From Alistipes sp. (GTDB lineage: Bacteria > Bacteroidota > Bacteroidia > Bacteroidales > Rikenellaceae), in assembly GCA_017532885.1 (NCBI GenBank), contig JAFXIS010000017.1:1-64000 (forward strand): DNA of 64,000 bases. The letters are read 5' to 3'. Shown in pieces: positions 33,434-42,340 of this stretch (its first letter is position 1; the number at the start of each line of letters is the position of its first letter). Below the pieces are notes generated by a model. That model saw only the letters and a program-made list of their open reading frames with translations, was not told the DNA's origin and ran no database searches. Position numbers and translations under genes: made by a program.

Positions 33434-35380
33434 TTACTCCATCTTATTTGCTTCAATCTCGGCGTCTACCAACGAGTTGATATGCTCAGCGAACTCGGCA
33501 ATAGTCATTGCGCCCTTGTCGCCCTCGCCCTGAACGCGAACCGATACCTTACCCTCGGCCTCCTCCTTCTCGCCTACGATAAGCAAGAATGGGATGCGCT
33601 TAAGCTCGTTATCGCGAATCTTACGGCCAATCTTCTCGTTACGCTCATCCACCTGAACACGCACATCCTTCTTGCCGAGTGCGCGAGCAACCTGCTGTGC
33701 ATAGTCGTTGTACTTCTCCGAGATAGGCAAGATAACTGCCTGGTCGGGAGTAAGCCACAACGGGAAGCGGCCTGCGGTATGCTCCAACAACACAGCCACG
33801 AAACGCTCCATAGAGCCGAATGGTGCGCGGTGAATCATAATCGGGCGGTGGAGTTTGTCGTCGGCACCCTTATAAGTAAGGTCGAAGCGCTCGGGGAGGT
33901 TGTAGTCCACCTGGATAGTACCCAACTGCCAGCTACGGCCCAAAGCATCCTTAACCATGAAGTCCAACTTAGGACCATAGAACGCCGCCTCGCCCAACTC
34001 AACGGTGGTATTGAGGCCCTTCTCCTCACAAGCCTTGATGATTGCGCCCTCAGCCTTCTCCCAATTCTCGTCCGAGCCGATATACTTCTCCTTGTTGTTG
34101 GGGTCACGCAACGAAATCTGCGCTGTATAGTTCTCGAACTTCAAAGTGCGGAAGATGTAAAGCACGATGTCGATAACCTTCTCGAACTCCTCCAACAGCT
34201 GGTCGGGACGCACGAAGAGGTGAGCATCGTCCTGCGTAAAGCTACGCACGCGTGTTAGGCCGTGCAACTCACCCGACTGCTCGTAACGATATACTGTACC
34301 GAACTCCGCCAAACGAACGGGCAAATCCTTATATGAGCGGGGCTTCGAGCGGTAAATCTCGCAGTGGTGGGGACAGTTCATAGGCTTCAACAGGTACTCC
34401 TCGCCCTCAAATGGTGTGTGGATAGGCTGGAATGAGTCCTTACCATACTTTGCGTAGTGACCCGAAGTAACATACAAATCCTTATTACCGATATGCGGAG
34501 TGATTACCTGCATATAGCCGTAATCCTTCTGAATCTGGCGCAAGAAACGCTCCAAGCGGTCACGCAACTCGGCACCCTTCGGCAACCACATCGGCAGACC
34601 CTGACCTACGCGCTGTGAGAACATAAAGAGCTCCAAATCCTTACCTAACTTACGGTGGTCGCGCTTCTTCGCCTCCTCAATCATAGCCAAATACTCGTCG
34701 AGCATCGACTTCTTGGGGAATGACACACCATAGATACGGGTGAGCATCTTGTTATTCTCGTTACCGCGCCAATAAGCACCGGCAACAGATGTCAATTTCA
34801 CAGCCTTGATAAAGCCTGTATTGGGGATATGCGGACCACGGCAAAGGTCGGTAAATGAGCCGTTTGTATAGAATGAGATAGAGCCATCCTCAAGGTCCTG
34901 AATAAGCTCAACCTTGTATTGGTCACCCTTCTCTGTAAATGTCTTAAGTGCCTCCGACTTTGATACCTCCGAGCGTACGAGTTCCTCCTTCTGGCGTGCC
35001 AACTCCTGCATCTTCTGCTCGATAGTGGCAAGGTCGCCCTCGGTGATGGGGGTCGGAGAGTCTACATCGTAGTAAAAACCGTTGTCAATTGCGGGACCGA
35101 TACCGAACTTAATGCCGGGGTAAAGGCTCTGCAATGCCTCCGCCAAAAGGTGCGATGATGTGTGCCAGAAGGCATGCTTGCCCTCAGCGTCGTCCCACTT
35201 GAAAAATTTAATTGTTGCGTCCTCGTCGATTGCACGGCTCATATCAACCGTTACATCGTTTACCGAAGCGGCCAAACAGTCGGCAGCTAAACGAGGGCTG
35301 ATGCTCTCGGCTACTTGGTAAGCAGTAGTCCCTTTGGCAAACTCTCTTACCGAGCCATCGGGAAATGTAATTTTAATCAT
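33434..35380 (-). CDS. thrS: Threonyl-tRNA synthetase
   Basis: A 648-residue class II synthetase, full length. It has an N-terminal TGS domain (1-62; [19 protein letters not shown]), an editing domain with [12 protein letters not shown], catalytic motif 2 ([19 protein letters not shown]) with zinc ligand Cys in [12 protein letters not shown], and motif 3 in [11 protein letters not shown], followed by an anticodon-binding domain. It is upstream of infC, the common thrS-infC order. A stem-loop lies in its leader (35415-35455). Confidence 0.97.
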   Translation of the reverse strand: MIKITFPDGSVREFAKGTTAYQVAESISPRLAADCLAASVNDVTVDMSRAIDEDATIKFFKWDDAEGKHAFWHTSSHLLAEALQSLYPGIKFGIGPAIDNGFYYDVDSPTPITEGDLATIEQKMQELARQKEELVRSEVSKSEALKTFTEKGDQYKVELIQDLEDGSISFYTNGSFTDLCRGPHIPNTGFIKAVKLTSVAGAYWRGNENNKMLTRIYGVSFPKKSMLDEYLAMIEEAKKRDHRKLGKDLELFMFSQRVGQGLPMWLPKGAELRDRLERFLRQIQKDYGYMQVITPHIGNKDLYVTSGHYAKYGKDSFQPIHTPFEGEEYLLKPMNCPHHCEIYRSKPRSYKDLPVRLAEFGTVYRYEQSGELHGLTRVRSFTQDDAHLFVRPDQLLEEFEKVIDIVLYIFRTLKFENYTAQISLRDPNNKEKYIGSDENWEKAEGAIIKACEEKGLNTTVELGEAAFYGPKLDFMVKDALGRSWQLGTIQVDYNLPERFDLTYKGADDKLHRPIMIHRAPFGSMERFVAVLLEHTAGRFPLWLTPDQAVILPISEKYNDYAQQVARALGKKDVRVQVDERNEKIGRKIRDNELKRIPFLLIVGEKEEAEGKVSVRVQGEGDKGAMTIAEFAEHINSLVDAEIEANKME

Positions 35381-35414
35381 AATAATATTTTAAGTTGTTT
35401 ATTGTTTTGAGCCT

Positions 35415-35455
35415 CCCGACGCTTCCACAATTACGAGACGGAATACATCGTCGGG
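35415..35455 (-). promoter_or_regulatory. Stem-loop in the thrS leader
   Basis: Arms CCCGACG (35415-35421) and CGTCGGG (35449-35455) with a 27-base loop carrying a smaller TTCC/GGAA pairing, 35 bases before the thrS start. It could be an operator-like mRNA element or a processed spacer; no T-box features are seen. Confidence 0.4.
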
Positions 35456-35470
35456 CCCTTGTTAATTCTC

Positions 35471-36580
35471 CTATTCTTCCTCGGTTTCGGGCAACTTCAA
35501 ATCCTTAACCGACACATCGCGACCCTTCTCTCGCTCGAAATGCTGCAAAGGATTGCGATTCCACTGCTCCCACGCCTTGCGATTACGCACAATGTCAAGA
35601 GCGGTATATATCGCGTTACGCATCGACTGTGGATCGGCGACTCCCTTACCTGCTATATCGTAGGCTGTGCCGTGGTCGGGAGATGTGCGCACGGCAGATA
35701 GGCCTGCTGTAAAGTTCACTCCGTCGGGCGACAATGTCTTAAAAGGTGTCAAACCCTGGTCGTGATACATCGCCAAAACGGCATCATACTTCATATAGCC
35801 TCCCGCGGCGAACAATCCGTCGGCAGGGAATGGTCCAAATGCCAAAACGCCGCTCTCGAAGGCCTCCACGATAGCCGGCTTAATAATCTCCTGCTCCTCC
35901 GAACCGAGCATTCCGCCCTCGCCCGCATGAGGATTAAGAGCCAAAACAGCGATACGGGGCTCCACAACACCAAAATCCTCTTTGAGCGATTGACGCAAGG
36001 TGGTCAAAGCCGCAACAATCTTCTCCTTCGAGATATTTTTACTCACCTCTGCTACAGGGATATGGATAGTCACCAAACCAACTCTGAGGCGGTCGCTACA
36101 CATAATCATCATAGGCTCGCCCTCCAGGTGCGACGCCATAAACTCCGTATGACCCGTGAATTGGAACTCCTCGCTTTGCGCCATCTCTTTGTCCAGCGGA
36201 GCTGTAACCAATGCGCAGAGGTCGCCCTCCTTGAGGTCTGCTACAGCTCGGTTCAACGCCTCGACAGCCGCCTTGCCTCCCTCCTTTGATGCTACACCGG
36301 GAGTTGGCTTTACATCGCTACACTCAACGAGGTTTATTTTGCCCCAGCGAGCCTCGGCAGCCGACGATACGATATTGAACTGCACCTTGCTACTCAACTC
36401 CTCATCGTGCTCCACTTCGAGCAACGGCATATATGCTTTAGCAGCGGCGAGTGAACCATACACCACAGGTGTGAACAGCTCTGTGATACGGCTATCGGAT
36501 AGCGTGCGGAGAATAATCTCCCATCCCACACCGTTTGTGTCGCCCTGCGTAATTCCTATTTTGAGTCTGTTATCTGACAT
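35471..36580 (-). CDS. pdxA: 4-hydroxythreonine-4-phosphate dehydrogenase
   Basis: A 369-residue PdxA of the DXP-dependent vitamin B6 pathway. It opens LKIGITQGDTNGVGWEII, with metal-binding histidines in FTGHTEFMA, LNPHAGEGG and LAMYHDQGL, and the substrate segment VRTSPDHGTAYDIAGKG. ATG 36580 (MSDNRLKIG) was chosen over TTG 36598, because the promoter box at 36603-36610 puts the transcript start near that TTG. It is slightly longer than E. coli PdxA (acidic C-terminal tail). thrS follows 90 bases later. Confidence 0.95.
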   Translation of the reverse strand: MSDNRLKIGITQGDTNGVGWEIILRTLSDSRITELFTPVVYGSLAAAKAYMPLLEVEHDEELSSKVQFNIVSSAAEARWGKINLVECSDVKPTPGVASKEGGKAAVEALNRAVADLKEGDLCALVTAPLDKEMAQSEEFQFTGHTEFMASHLEGEPMMIMCSDRLRVGLVTIHIPVAEVSKNISKEKIVAALTTLRQSLKEDFGVVEPRIAVLALNPHAGEGGMLGSEEQEIIKPAIVEAFESGVLAFGPFPADGLFAAGGYMKYDAVLAMYHDQGLTPFKTLSPDGVNFTAGLSAVRTSPDHGTAYDIAGKGVADPQSMRNAIYTALDIVRNRKAWEQWNRNPLQHFEREKGRDVSVKDLKLPETEEE

Positions 36581-36602
36581 AGATTCAATCGTTTTCAATC
36601 TG

Positions 36603-36610
36603 CAAATATA
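36603..36610 (-). promoter_or_regulatory. Promoter -7 box of the pdxA-thrS-infC group
   Basis: TATATTTG on the minus strand, 22 bases before the pdxA ATG. No exact -33 TTG at the usual distance. Confidence 0.5.
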
Positions 36611-36856
36611 CTAATATTTTTTATTATAAGAAGCTATTTGAATTTTATTTCGATATTATTTGAGTGATGATTTTCGAGTAGATTTTTTGGACATGTAGAC
36701 GCTATACATATCTCGCAAGCGGCTCTTCAAGCGTCATAAGCATCGACATCCCACACAAGGGCGCAAATAGCAGATATATGGGCATCGGCGACTCTCGTGC
36801 GACGGTATTTATGTTTGATAAATAAAATTCTTATATTCCGTCGCCACGAAGCACAT

Positions 36857-37786
36857 TTACGCACCCTTACGAGCTATCTTCCATGCTAACCAATTATACG
36901 CCGACAATAACCACGGGCGCATAAATCGAGGTAGAGCATTCAGGAATTTCACCTTACGCAGAGCGCGACGCGAAAGGCGTGTATATGAAAAAAACTTTAT
37001 AGCGCGCGCTGCTGCCTGAGTGCCTCCTTTTGCGCTCTCGGTCAGAGCTTTACCTAATGCTACGCGAGCGATATATTCGTTGCTCAGCTCGCTCTCGACA
37101 TCATCATACAACTCCTCGAACGAGAAGCGGGTCTGCTCCGCGCGATATATCGCTGCCGAGCGATTCGACGCTTCACGCGAGTATACAGCCATGCGACGCG
37201 GCGAAAATGCCACCTGCGATGCTCGCGCAATTTTTGTCCACAAATATTGGTCCTCGCCCAAGCGCATACCCTCAGGGAAACCGCCCAACCTTAGCACCAA
37301 ATCGCGATTCACCACCGTAGCCGAAGGTATCAGGACATAATGTTGCATAGCCTCGGCGAAGAAATCGATCACACCCTCCTTCTGCGGGGTATCTGCCGCC
37401 ACGCGTTCCTCACCACTCCCGATGTAAAACGCCGTTCCATATGCTCCGCAATCGGGATAATGCGATATAAGGTCGGCAACGGTCTGCAAGAAATCGGTAC
37501 ACCACATATCATCGCCGTCAAGCAGTGCCACCCAGCGGGATTTTGCCTCACGAATGCCCCTATTGCGGGCTGCGCTGACGCCCTGGTTTTCTTGGCGCAC
37601 CAATCGTACAAAAGGCGATGCAAAGCCCTCGACAATAGCTCCGCTACCATCCGTCGAGCCATCATCCACCACGATAACCTCACGCGGCAACAGACTCTGC
37701 CCCAAAACCGAATTCAGAGCCCGAGCAATCTCCGCCGCTTTATTATAAAGAGGTATAACGACCGATATGTCGGAAGTTTGTGCCAT
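36857..37786 (-). CDS. Glycosyltransferase family 2
   Basis: A 309-residue GT-A glycosyltransferase. It opens ISVVIPLYNKAAEIARAL, has DDGSTDGSG, the metal-binding region ALLDGDDMWCTDF and the acceptor-side MRLGEDQYLWTKIA. The C-terminal basic helical stretch (about 255-309) may sit at the membrane. It likely adds a sugar to a surface glycan; donor and acceptor are unknown. The minus-strand -7 box ends seven bases before the ATG, so the mRNA is probably leaderless. It is divergent from the gene at 37844 with interleaved promoters. Confidence 0.87.
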   Translation of the reverse strand: MAQTSDISVVIPLYNKAAEIARALNSVLGQSLLPREVIVVDDGSTDGSGAIVEGFASPFVRLVRQENQGVSAARNRGIREAKSRWVALLDGDDMWCTDFLQTVADLISHYPDCGAYGTAFYIGSGEERVAADTPQKEGVIDFFAEAMQHYVLIPSATVVNRDLVLRLGGFPEGMRLGEDQYLWTKIARASQVAFSPRRMAVYSREASNRSAAIYRAEQTRFSFEELYDDVESELSNEYIARVALGKALTESAKGGTQAAARAIKFFSYTRLSRRALRKVKFLNALPRFMRPWLLSAYNWLAWKIARKGA

Positions 37787-37790
37787 ATAA

Positions 37791-37824
37791 TTGCAAATGT
37801 AACTATATTTTATTAGTTTTGCAA
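37791..37824. promoter_or_regulatory. Interleaved divergent promoters
   Basis: Plus: TTG 37791-37793, 20 bases, TAGTTTTG 37814-37821. Minus: TTG 37824-37822, 20 bases, TACATTTG 37801-37794. Each -33 element directly abuts the -7 box of the other, in 34 bp, so the two promoters cannot be occupied at once. Confidence 0.65.
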
Positions 37825-37843
37825 TAGAGTAAAATTCCGACAG

Positions 37844-38737
37844 ATGCGATTATCCGAGAAAATAGTGCGTTTCGTGCGCAACACATTCGATACGATGCTC
37901 TTCTTCGCAGCAATGGCTGTGAAGGAGGATTTCCGCAACCATGTGGCTAAGGCGGGAGCGAACAATATGCACCCCGACCGTCGTATGCTCATTCTCGGCA
38001 ATGGCCCCTCGCTCAAGGAGCAATTACCAAAACTTATCGCCACCCAAGCATGGGAGCAGGGCGATATTATGGCAGTAAATTTCTTCTCCACAAGCGCGGA
38101 GTTCTCGATTTTGAAGCCTAAATACTACATACTCTCCGACCCTCAATTTTTCCGCAAAGCAGGTTTTAGCGACCGCGTAGAGGCTATGTATAAGGCTCTT
38201 GCCGAGAAAGTTACATGGCCTATGACGCTTTATGTTCAGTACTACAACCCCGAACATTTCGACTATGCTGCCGCCGTAGAGCATAACCCCAATATCCGCA
38301 TCGTGAAGTTCCACACACTTGTGTTCCATGGCTTCCGCAATGTGGAATTTTGGTGCTATCGTAGGGGCCTGGGCTCCGGAAATTTTGGTACCGTGGTTCA
38401 AAATGGCGAGTTTGTAGCTATGCTGCTCGGCTATCGGACAATCGAACTATATGGCGTGGACCACACTCTACTTGAGGGGCTTATGGTGGATGACGAGAAT
38501 CGCTTGTGTCGCATCCAAAGCCACTACTACGACGCTGTGCCCACCGAACCGAAACCTATTTTCGTAAATGCCACTACGCCACCGCGCCCATATACCATGT
38601 ATAGCTATCTGGCTGAAACAGCAGAACTTTTCCGCGGCCATGAGGTATTGGCAGAATTCGCACGCTCGGAGAATGTGCGTATCATTAATCGCACAAAAGG
38701 CTCAATGATTGACGCCTACGAAAGAGAGGCGAAATAG
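37844..38737 (+). CDS. DUF115/GT42-like protein, possible glycan transferase
   Basis: A 297-residue protein. It has MLILGNGPSLKEQLPKL (about 49-65), the GNGPS signature shared by DUF115 (MAF/pterin diphosphokinase-like) proteins and GT42 sialyltransferases of the Cst type. It also has KPKYYILSDPQFF, GSGNFGTVVQNGEFVAMLLG, and YGVDHTLLEG, the position where Cst proteins have an IDF-type segment. So a transferase acting on a surface glycan is the best guess; with a GT2 gene divergent and a NeuA-like gene 6 kb away a nonulosonic acid link is possible but not shown. Confidence 0.65.
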   Translation: MRLSEKIVRFVRNTFDTMLFFAAMAVKEDFRNHVAKAGANNMHPDRRMLILGNGPSLKEQLPKLIATQAWEQGDIMAVNFFSTSAEFSILKPKYYILSDPQFFRKAGFSDRVEAMYKALAEKVTWPMTLYVQYYNPEHFDYAAAVEHNPNIRIVKFHTLVFHGFRNVEFWCYRRGLGSGNFGTVVQNGEFVAMLLGYRTIELYGVDHTLLEGLMVDDENRLCRIQSHYYDAVPTEPKPIFVNATTPPRPYTMYSYLAETAELFRGHEVLAEFARSENVRIINRTKGSMIDAYEREAK

Positions 38738-38750
38738 GCGATAAATAGTC

Positions 38751-38910
38751 TATAAATGCAAAAAGGTCACGGGTTGTACCGCGACCTTCAAAACCTTTAG
38801 ACCATACCTCCTGGCTCTCTTTTCAGAGCCGCAAACGGGACTTGAAACTCGTGCAAGCACGAGTGCTTCATATTTACATTCCTCCCAACCCTCCTTTGCA
38901 AAAGGAGGGC
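38751..38910 (-). repeat. 160-bp tandem unit 1 with tRNA-Thr 3' half
   Basis: Holds, read on the minus strand, a degenerate tRNA-Thr 3' half (T-arm and acceptor strand at 38828-38853, with a one-base insertion in the T-arm), a spacer and a terminator-like hairpin (38764-38786). A CCTCCTTTGC/AAAGGAGG hairpin closes the unit. Confidence 0.85.
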
Positions 38911-39070
38911 TATAAATGCAAAAAAGGTCACGGATTTTACCGCAACCTTCAAAACCTTTAGCCAATACCTCCTGGCCCTCTTTTCAGAGCCGCAAACGGG
39001 ACTTGAACCCGTGCAAGCACGAGTGCTTTATATCCACATTCCTCCCAACCCTCCTTTGACAAAGGAGGGC
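38911..39070 (-). repeat. 160-bp tandem unit 2 with tRNA-Thr 3' half
   Basis: Same plan as unit 1. Its 38989-39013 is identical over 25 bases to the 3' end of the tRNA (39148-39172). Upstream of that it keeps a CACTCGT word like the anticodon region but no 5' half. Confidence 0.88.
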
Positions 39071-39080
39071 TATAAATGCA

Positions 39081-39108
39081 AAAAGGTCACGGATTTTACC
39101 GCGACCTT
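39081..39108 (-). terminator. Terminator of tRNA-Thr
   Basis: On the minus strand, AAGGTCGCGG-TAAAAT-CCGTGACCTT followed by T. Copies of it occur in both 160-bp units. Confidence 0.75.
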
Positions 39109-39146
39109 CATAATATTAAGCAAATACCACTTCGTACTGCAATACG

Positions 39147-39219
39147 AGCCGCAAACGGGACTTGAACCCGTGACCTTTTCATTACGAGTGAAACGCTCTA
39201 CCAACTGAGCTATTGCGGC
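39147..39219 (-). tRNA. tRNA-Thr (anticodon CGT)
   Basis: A complete cloverleaf on the minus strand: acceptor GCCGCAA/TTGCGGC, D-arm GCTCAGTTGGTAGAGC, anticodon stem TTTCA/TGAAA around loop CTCGTAA (anticodon CGT, reading ACG), T-arm ACGGG-TTCAAGT-CCCGT, discriminator T. CCA is not encoded. Its 3' end is duplicated downstream in two tandem units. Confidence 0.95.
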
Positions 39220-39379
39220 AACAGAGCTTCGTGAGCCCTTTTTGCGTGTGCAAATATCGTAAATATTTTGCAAGATGAAGCTTCTCGAAGGAAAAAATTT
39301 ACTTCTTTTTGATTTTTTTAGTAAATTCGCAGTGGGATATATTCCCGACAACCTAAAATACTAATCAAAACATGAGGAT

Positions 39380-40813
39380 ATGATTACCTTTATTATTTGC
39401 CTTTCGTTGCTCGTGGCAGCATACTTCATCTACGGCCGCTATTTAGAGAGGGTTTGCGGCGTCGATGCCACAGCAAAAGTGCCATCCGAAACATGTTACG
39501 ACGGTGTTGATTATCTGCCTATGCCACGCTGGCGCACATTCCTGATTCAGCTACTGAACATCGCCGGTGTAGGCCCGATTTTCGGTGCTATCATGGGTGC
39601 CTGCTTCGGTCCTATCGCGTTTGTATGGATTACACTCGGAGGTATCTTCCTGGGCGCTATGCACGACTTCGTTTCAGGATTTATACTTGTAAGACACAAC
39701 GGACTGAGCCTACCCGAAGTGATTGGCAAATATCTCGGCAAGAGTGTACAGCAGTTTATCCGCGTATTTACCATCTTCCTGCTTATATTGGTGGGTGTAG
39801 TCTTTATGCGCTCGCCGGCGAGTCTTCTCAACGGCATGCTGCCCGAAATTGGTTATTGGTGGTGGCTGGGCATTATCGTGGTCTACTATTTCATCGCGAC
39901 GATGCTTCCTATCGACAAACTCATCGGCAAAATCTATCCGCTTTTCGGAGCAGCTCTGATATTCATGGCTTTAGGGCTATTGTGCGTCATAATTCTCGGC
40001 GACTACTCCATTCCCGAACTTACGCTCGATAACTGGCGAAACTTCCAGCCCAATCCCGAGAAGTTGCCAATCGTGCCGGCTCTCTTCATAACCATTGCAT
40101 GCGGTGCTATTTCGGGATTCCACGCTACGCAGTCGCCACTTATGGCACGCTGCCTGAATAACGAGAAGGAGTGTCGCATTATATTCTACGGCTCGATGAT
40201 TTCGGAGTCTATAATCGCGCTTATCTGGGCAGGTGTTGCTATGGCATTCTTCCACGGCACCGAGGGTCTTATCGCCGCCTTGGCCGAGCATGGCAACGAT
40301 GCCGCGTGGGCCGTAAACCATATTTCGACCACGACACTCGGACTTTTCGGAGGCTTCCTCGCCATGTTGGGCGTTGTTGCAGCCCCTATCACTTCGGGTG
40401 ATACGGCATATCGCTCAGCACGCCTTATCGTCGCCGACATCTTCCATATCGAGCAGCGTTCAATCCCCAAGCGTCTGGCCATTGCCACTCCGCTCTTCGC
40501 CATAGGTATCATTATGACATTCATCGACTTCGATGTTATATGGCGATACTTTGCGTGGGCAAATCAGACATTGAGTCTCTTCACACTTTGGATGATAGTG
40601 GTTTACCTGAAGCAGCGCAACCGCAACTATTGGATTGCCCTGTTCCCCGCCCTGTTTATGACCTATGTATGTGTAAGTTTCATGTTCGTTTCCGACCAAT
40701 TCTTCGGTATGGGGCCCTGCACAATGGCATACATTTTAGGTGGCGTAATGACGCTTGTCGTAAGTTGTTTACTCTTAATTTCAGCTCGCAATGCCAAGAA
40801 AAATATCGCTTAA
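39380..40813 (+). CDS. cstA: CstA-family carbon starvation / peptide or pyruvate transporter, short form
   Basis: A 477-residue membrane protein with about thirteen helices. It has the CstA opening (RYLERVCGVDATAKVP, YDGVDYLPMPRWRTFLIQL), IAGVGPIFGAIMGACFGP, GAMHDFVSGFI, and HATQSPLMARCLNNE. It is much shorter than E. coli CstA (about 700 residues) and lacks the extra C-terminal helices, the usual Bacteroidetes form. The family takes up peptides or pyruvate when carbon is short. Its last 23 bases overlap the next gene. Confidence 0.9.
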   Translation: MITFIICLSLLVAAYFIYGRYLERVCGVDATAKVPSETCYDGVDYLPMPRWRTFLIQLLNIAGVGPIFGAIMGACFGPIAFVWITLGGIFLGAMHDFVSGFILVRHNGLSLPEVIGKYLGKSVQQFIRVFTIFLLILVGVVFMRSPASLLNGMLPEIGYWWWLGIIVVYYFIATMLPIDKLIGKIYPLFGAALIFMALGLLCVIILGDYSIPELTLDNWRNFQPNPEKLPIVPALFITIACGAISGFHATQSPLMARCLNNEKECRIIFYGSMISESIIALIWAGVAMAFFHGTEGLIAALAEHGNDAAWAVNHISTTTLGLFGGFLAMLGVVAAPITSGDTAYRSARLIVADIFHIEQRSIPKRLAIATPLFAIGIIMTFIDFDVIWRYFAWANQTLSLFTLWMIVVYLKQRNRNYWIALFPALFMTYVCVSFMFVSDQFFGMGPCTMAYILGGVMTLVVSCLLLISARNAKKNIA

Positions 40814-41468
40814 ACCACAACCTACGGGCCTCTGGCACATCGTAGGCGGAGGCTTCGACAATATCCTGCAACACTCTCTCGACTTGGAGTACGATGGCGA
40901 GTGGGAACAGGCGTGCGAGGTGCGTCTGGAGGGTGTGGAGCAGATTCTCAACGCCCTTGACGAGGAGGAGCAATACACGCTCGACTGGAACGACCGCGAA
41001 TCGCGTGCCGCAATGCAGTTACTCTATCTCTCGGCTACCGACCACCTATCGATTGGCGAGGTAGAGACGGCCGCTACATTGTGGGAGCAGCTGGTTGAGC
41101 TTGACGAGGAGGACCGCACCGAGGCGATGACGATGCTGGCATTTTGTTATATCGCGCTGGAGGATTGGGAGTGTTTGGAGGCGGCAATGTTCGATGTTTC
41201 GACCAAGTCGCCCGAATATCATCTGCTCACGCTGTGGGAAACATTCCGCCGCACGGGAGGCATCGAGCAGAACGCCCTGCGAGAGTTGCGCACGCGCCAC
41301 AAGGAGTGGTGGCGGGAGTTTACCGCCGAAGAGCACCCTGCCGACGAAAAATATCTAGCAGAGTGCCAAAGCGACCGCCCCTCGCAGACCACCCAAGCCC
41401 GCCAGCTATGGTTTGCAACAGCAACACTTTGGGCGCAGGATAAGGATTTTTTGAAGAAAATTCGATAA
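40791..41468 (+). CDS. Uncharacterised helical (TPR-like) protein
   Basis: A 225-residue cytoplasmic protein with no signal or membrane helix. It is acidic and Trp/Glu-rich and mostly helical, with TPR-like pairs (YDGEWEQACEVRLEGVEQIL, SIGEVETAATLWEQLVELDE, TEAMTMLAFCYIALEDWECL). I do not recognise a catalytic motif. It overlaps the end of cstA by 23 bases in another frame, so it is translationally coupled; a role linked to CstA is possible but unproven. Confidence 0.72.
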   Translation: MPRKISLKPQPTGLWHIVGGGFDNILQHSLDLEYDGEWEQACEVRLEGVEQILNALDEEEQYTLDWNDRESRAAMQLLYLSATDHLSIGEVETAATLWEQLVELDEEDRTEAMTMLAFCYIALEDWECLEAAMFDVSTKSPEYHLLTLWETFRRTGGIEQNALRELRTRHKEWWREFTAEEHPADEKYLAECQSDRPSQTTQARQLWFATATLWAQDKDFLKKIR

Positions 41469-41486
41469 GTATTTAGCTTAAATAAT

Positions 41487-42278
41487 ATGAAAAAACTAAT
41501 TCTGACCTTAGCCTGCACATTTAGCCTGATTTTTGCCTCGGCAGGTAATTATAAGATAGAGCGCGACATTGCCTACCGCACATCTAAGGATAGCTACACC
41601 CAGCAGCAGTGCCGATTGGACATTGCCGCAGAAGAGGGGGCAAAGGATGCTCCCGTTATCGTATGGTTCCATGGCGGAGGCTTAATGGGCGGTTGGAAAG
41701 AGCTACCACAACCATTGCTGCGCGACGGCGTGGTGGTCGTAGGTGTAGGCTATCGTCTTGCGCCCAACGCTACGGTTAATGAGATTATCGACGATGCCGC
41801 TTGTGCTGTGGCATGGGTGTTTGAGAATATCGAGAAGTATGGAGGCTCGCGCGACAAGATTTTCATCGCAGGGCACTCGGCAGGTGGCTATCTGGTGAGT
41901 ATGGTAGGATTGGATAAGAGCCGTTTGGCGCGCTATGGCATAGATGCCAACTCTTTGCGCGGCATTGTACCCTTCAGCGGTCAGGTCATCACACACTTTA
42001 CCGAGCGCCACGCGCGTGGCATAAAGGATACGCAGCCCATTGTGGATTCCCTCGCACCGCTGTATCATGTACGCGGGGATGCAGCACCGATGTTGTTGCT
42101 ATTGGGCGACCGCGAATTGGAGATGTTGGGGCGTTACGAGGAGAATGCCTATTTTTGGCGCATGCTGCGCCTCGCCGGGCACAAAGATGTTACGATACGC
42201 GAATTTGACGGCTATGGTCACGACATGGTATATCCGGCATGGCCGCTATTGTTGGAGTTTGTAAAACAACACAAGTAG
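41487..42278 (+). CDS. Exported alpha/beta hydrolase, esterase/lipase type
   Basis: A 263-residue hydrolase with a signal peptide (ending FASAG). It has the oxyanion region VIVWFHGGGLMGG, the nucleophile elbow FIAGHSAGGYLVSM (catalytic Ser), the acid in LLLGDRELEM and the catalytic His in YGHDMVYPAW. The layout matches hormone-sensitive-lipase-type carboxylesterases and BD-FAE enzymes, which remove acyl groups such as acetate or ferulate from glycans. Eighteen bases separate it from the previous gene; a strong palindrome follows. Confidence 0.85.
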   Translation: MKKLILTLACTFSLIFASAGNYKIERDIAYRTSKDSYTQQQCRLDIAAEEGAKDAPVIVWFHGGGLMGGWKELPQPLLRDGVVVVGVGYRLAPNATVNEIIDDAACAVAWVFENIEKYGGSRDKIFIAGHSAGGYLVSMVGLDKSRLARYGIDANSLRGIVPFSGQVITHFTERHARGIKDTQPIVDSLAPLYHVRGDAAPMLLLLGDRELEMLGRYEENAYFWRMLRLAGHKDVTIREFDGYGHDMVYPAWPLLLEFVKQHK

Positions 42279-42296
42279 TCTTCACCGAACAAACGA

Positions 42297-42330
42297 TATA
42301 GCCACCGACAATGTTTGTCGGTGGCTATAT
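42297..42330. terminator. Palindromic terminator after the esterase
   Basis: ATATAGCCACCGACAA-TG-TTGTCGGTGGCTATAT, a near-perfect stem. The T tail is short, so it may serve as a processing or bidirectional end between convergent genes. Confidence 0.65.
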
Positions 42331-42340
42331 TGCTTATAAT

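Larger units (their letters stand above)
38738..39146. other. 410-bp non-coding stretch of tandem tRNA-derived units
   Basis: No gene. It is filled by two full 160-bp units (38751-38910, 38911-39070) and the start of a third that merges into tRNA-Thr. Confidence 0.85.

Noticed and set aside
33482..34258. 258-codon frame antisense to thrS
   Set aside because: thrS is certain on the other strand; the antisense frame reflects codon bias and has no family signature.
36581..36598. TTG start for pdxA at 36598
   Set aside because: The predicted transcript start is at about that codon, and ATG 36580 gives the usual N-terminus.
38751..39172. CRISPR-like repeat array
   Set aside because: Units are 160 bp, contiguous, without unique spacers, and contain tRNA 3' sequence; no cas genes are near.
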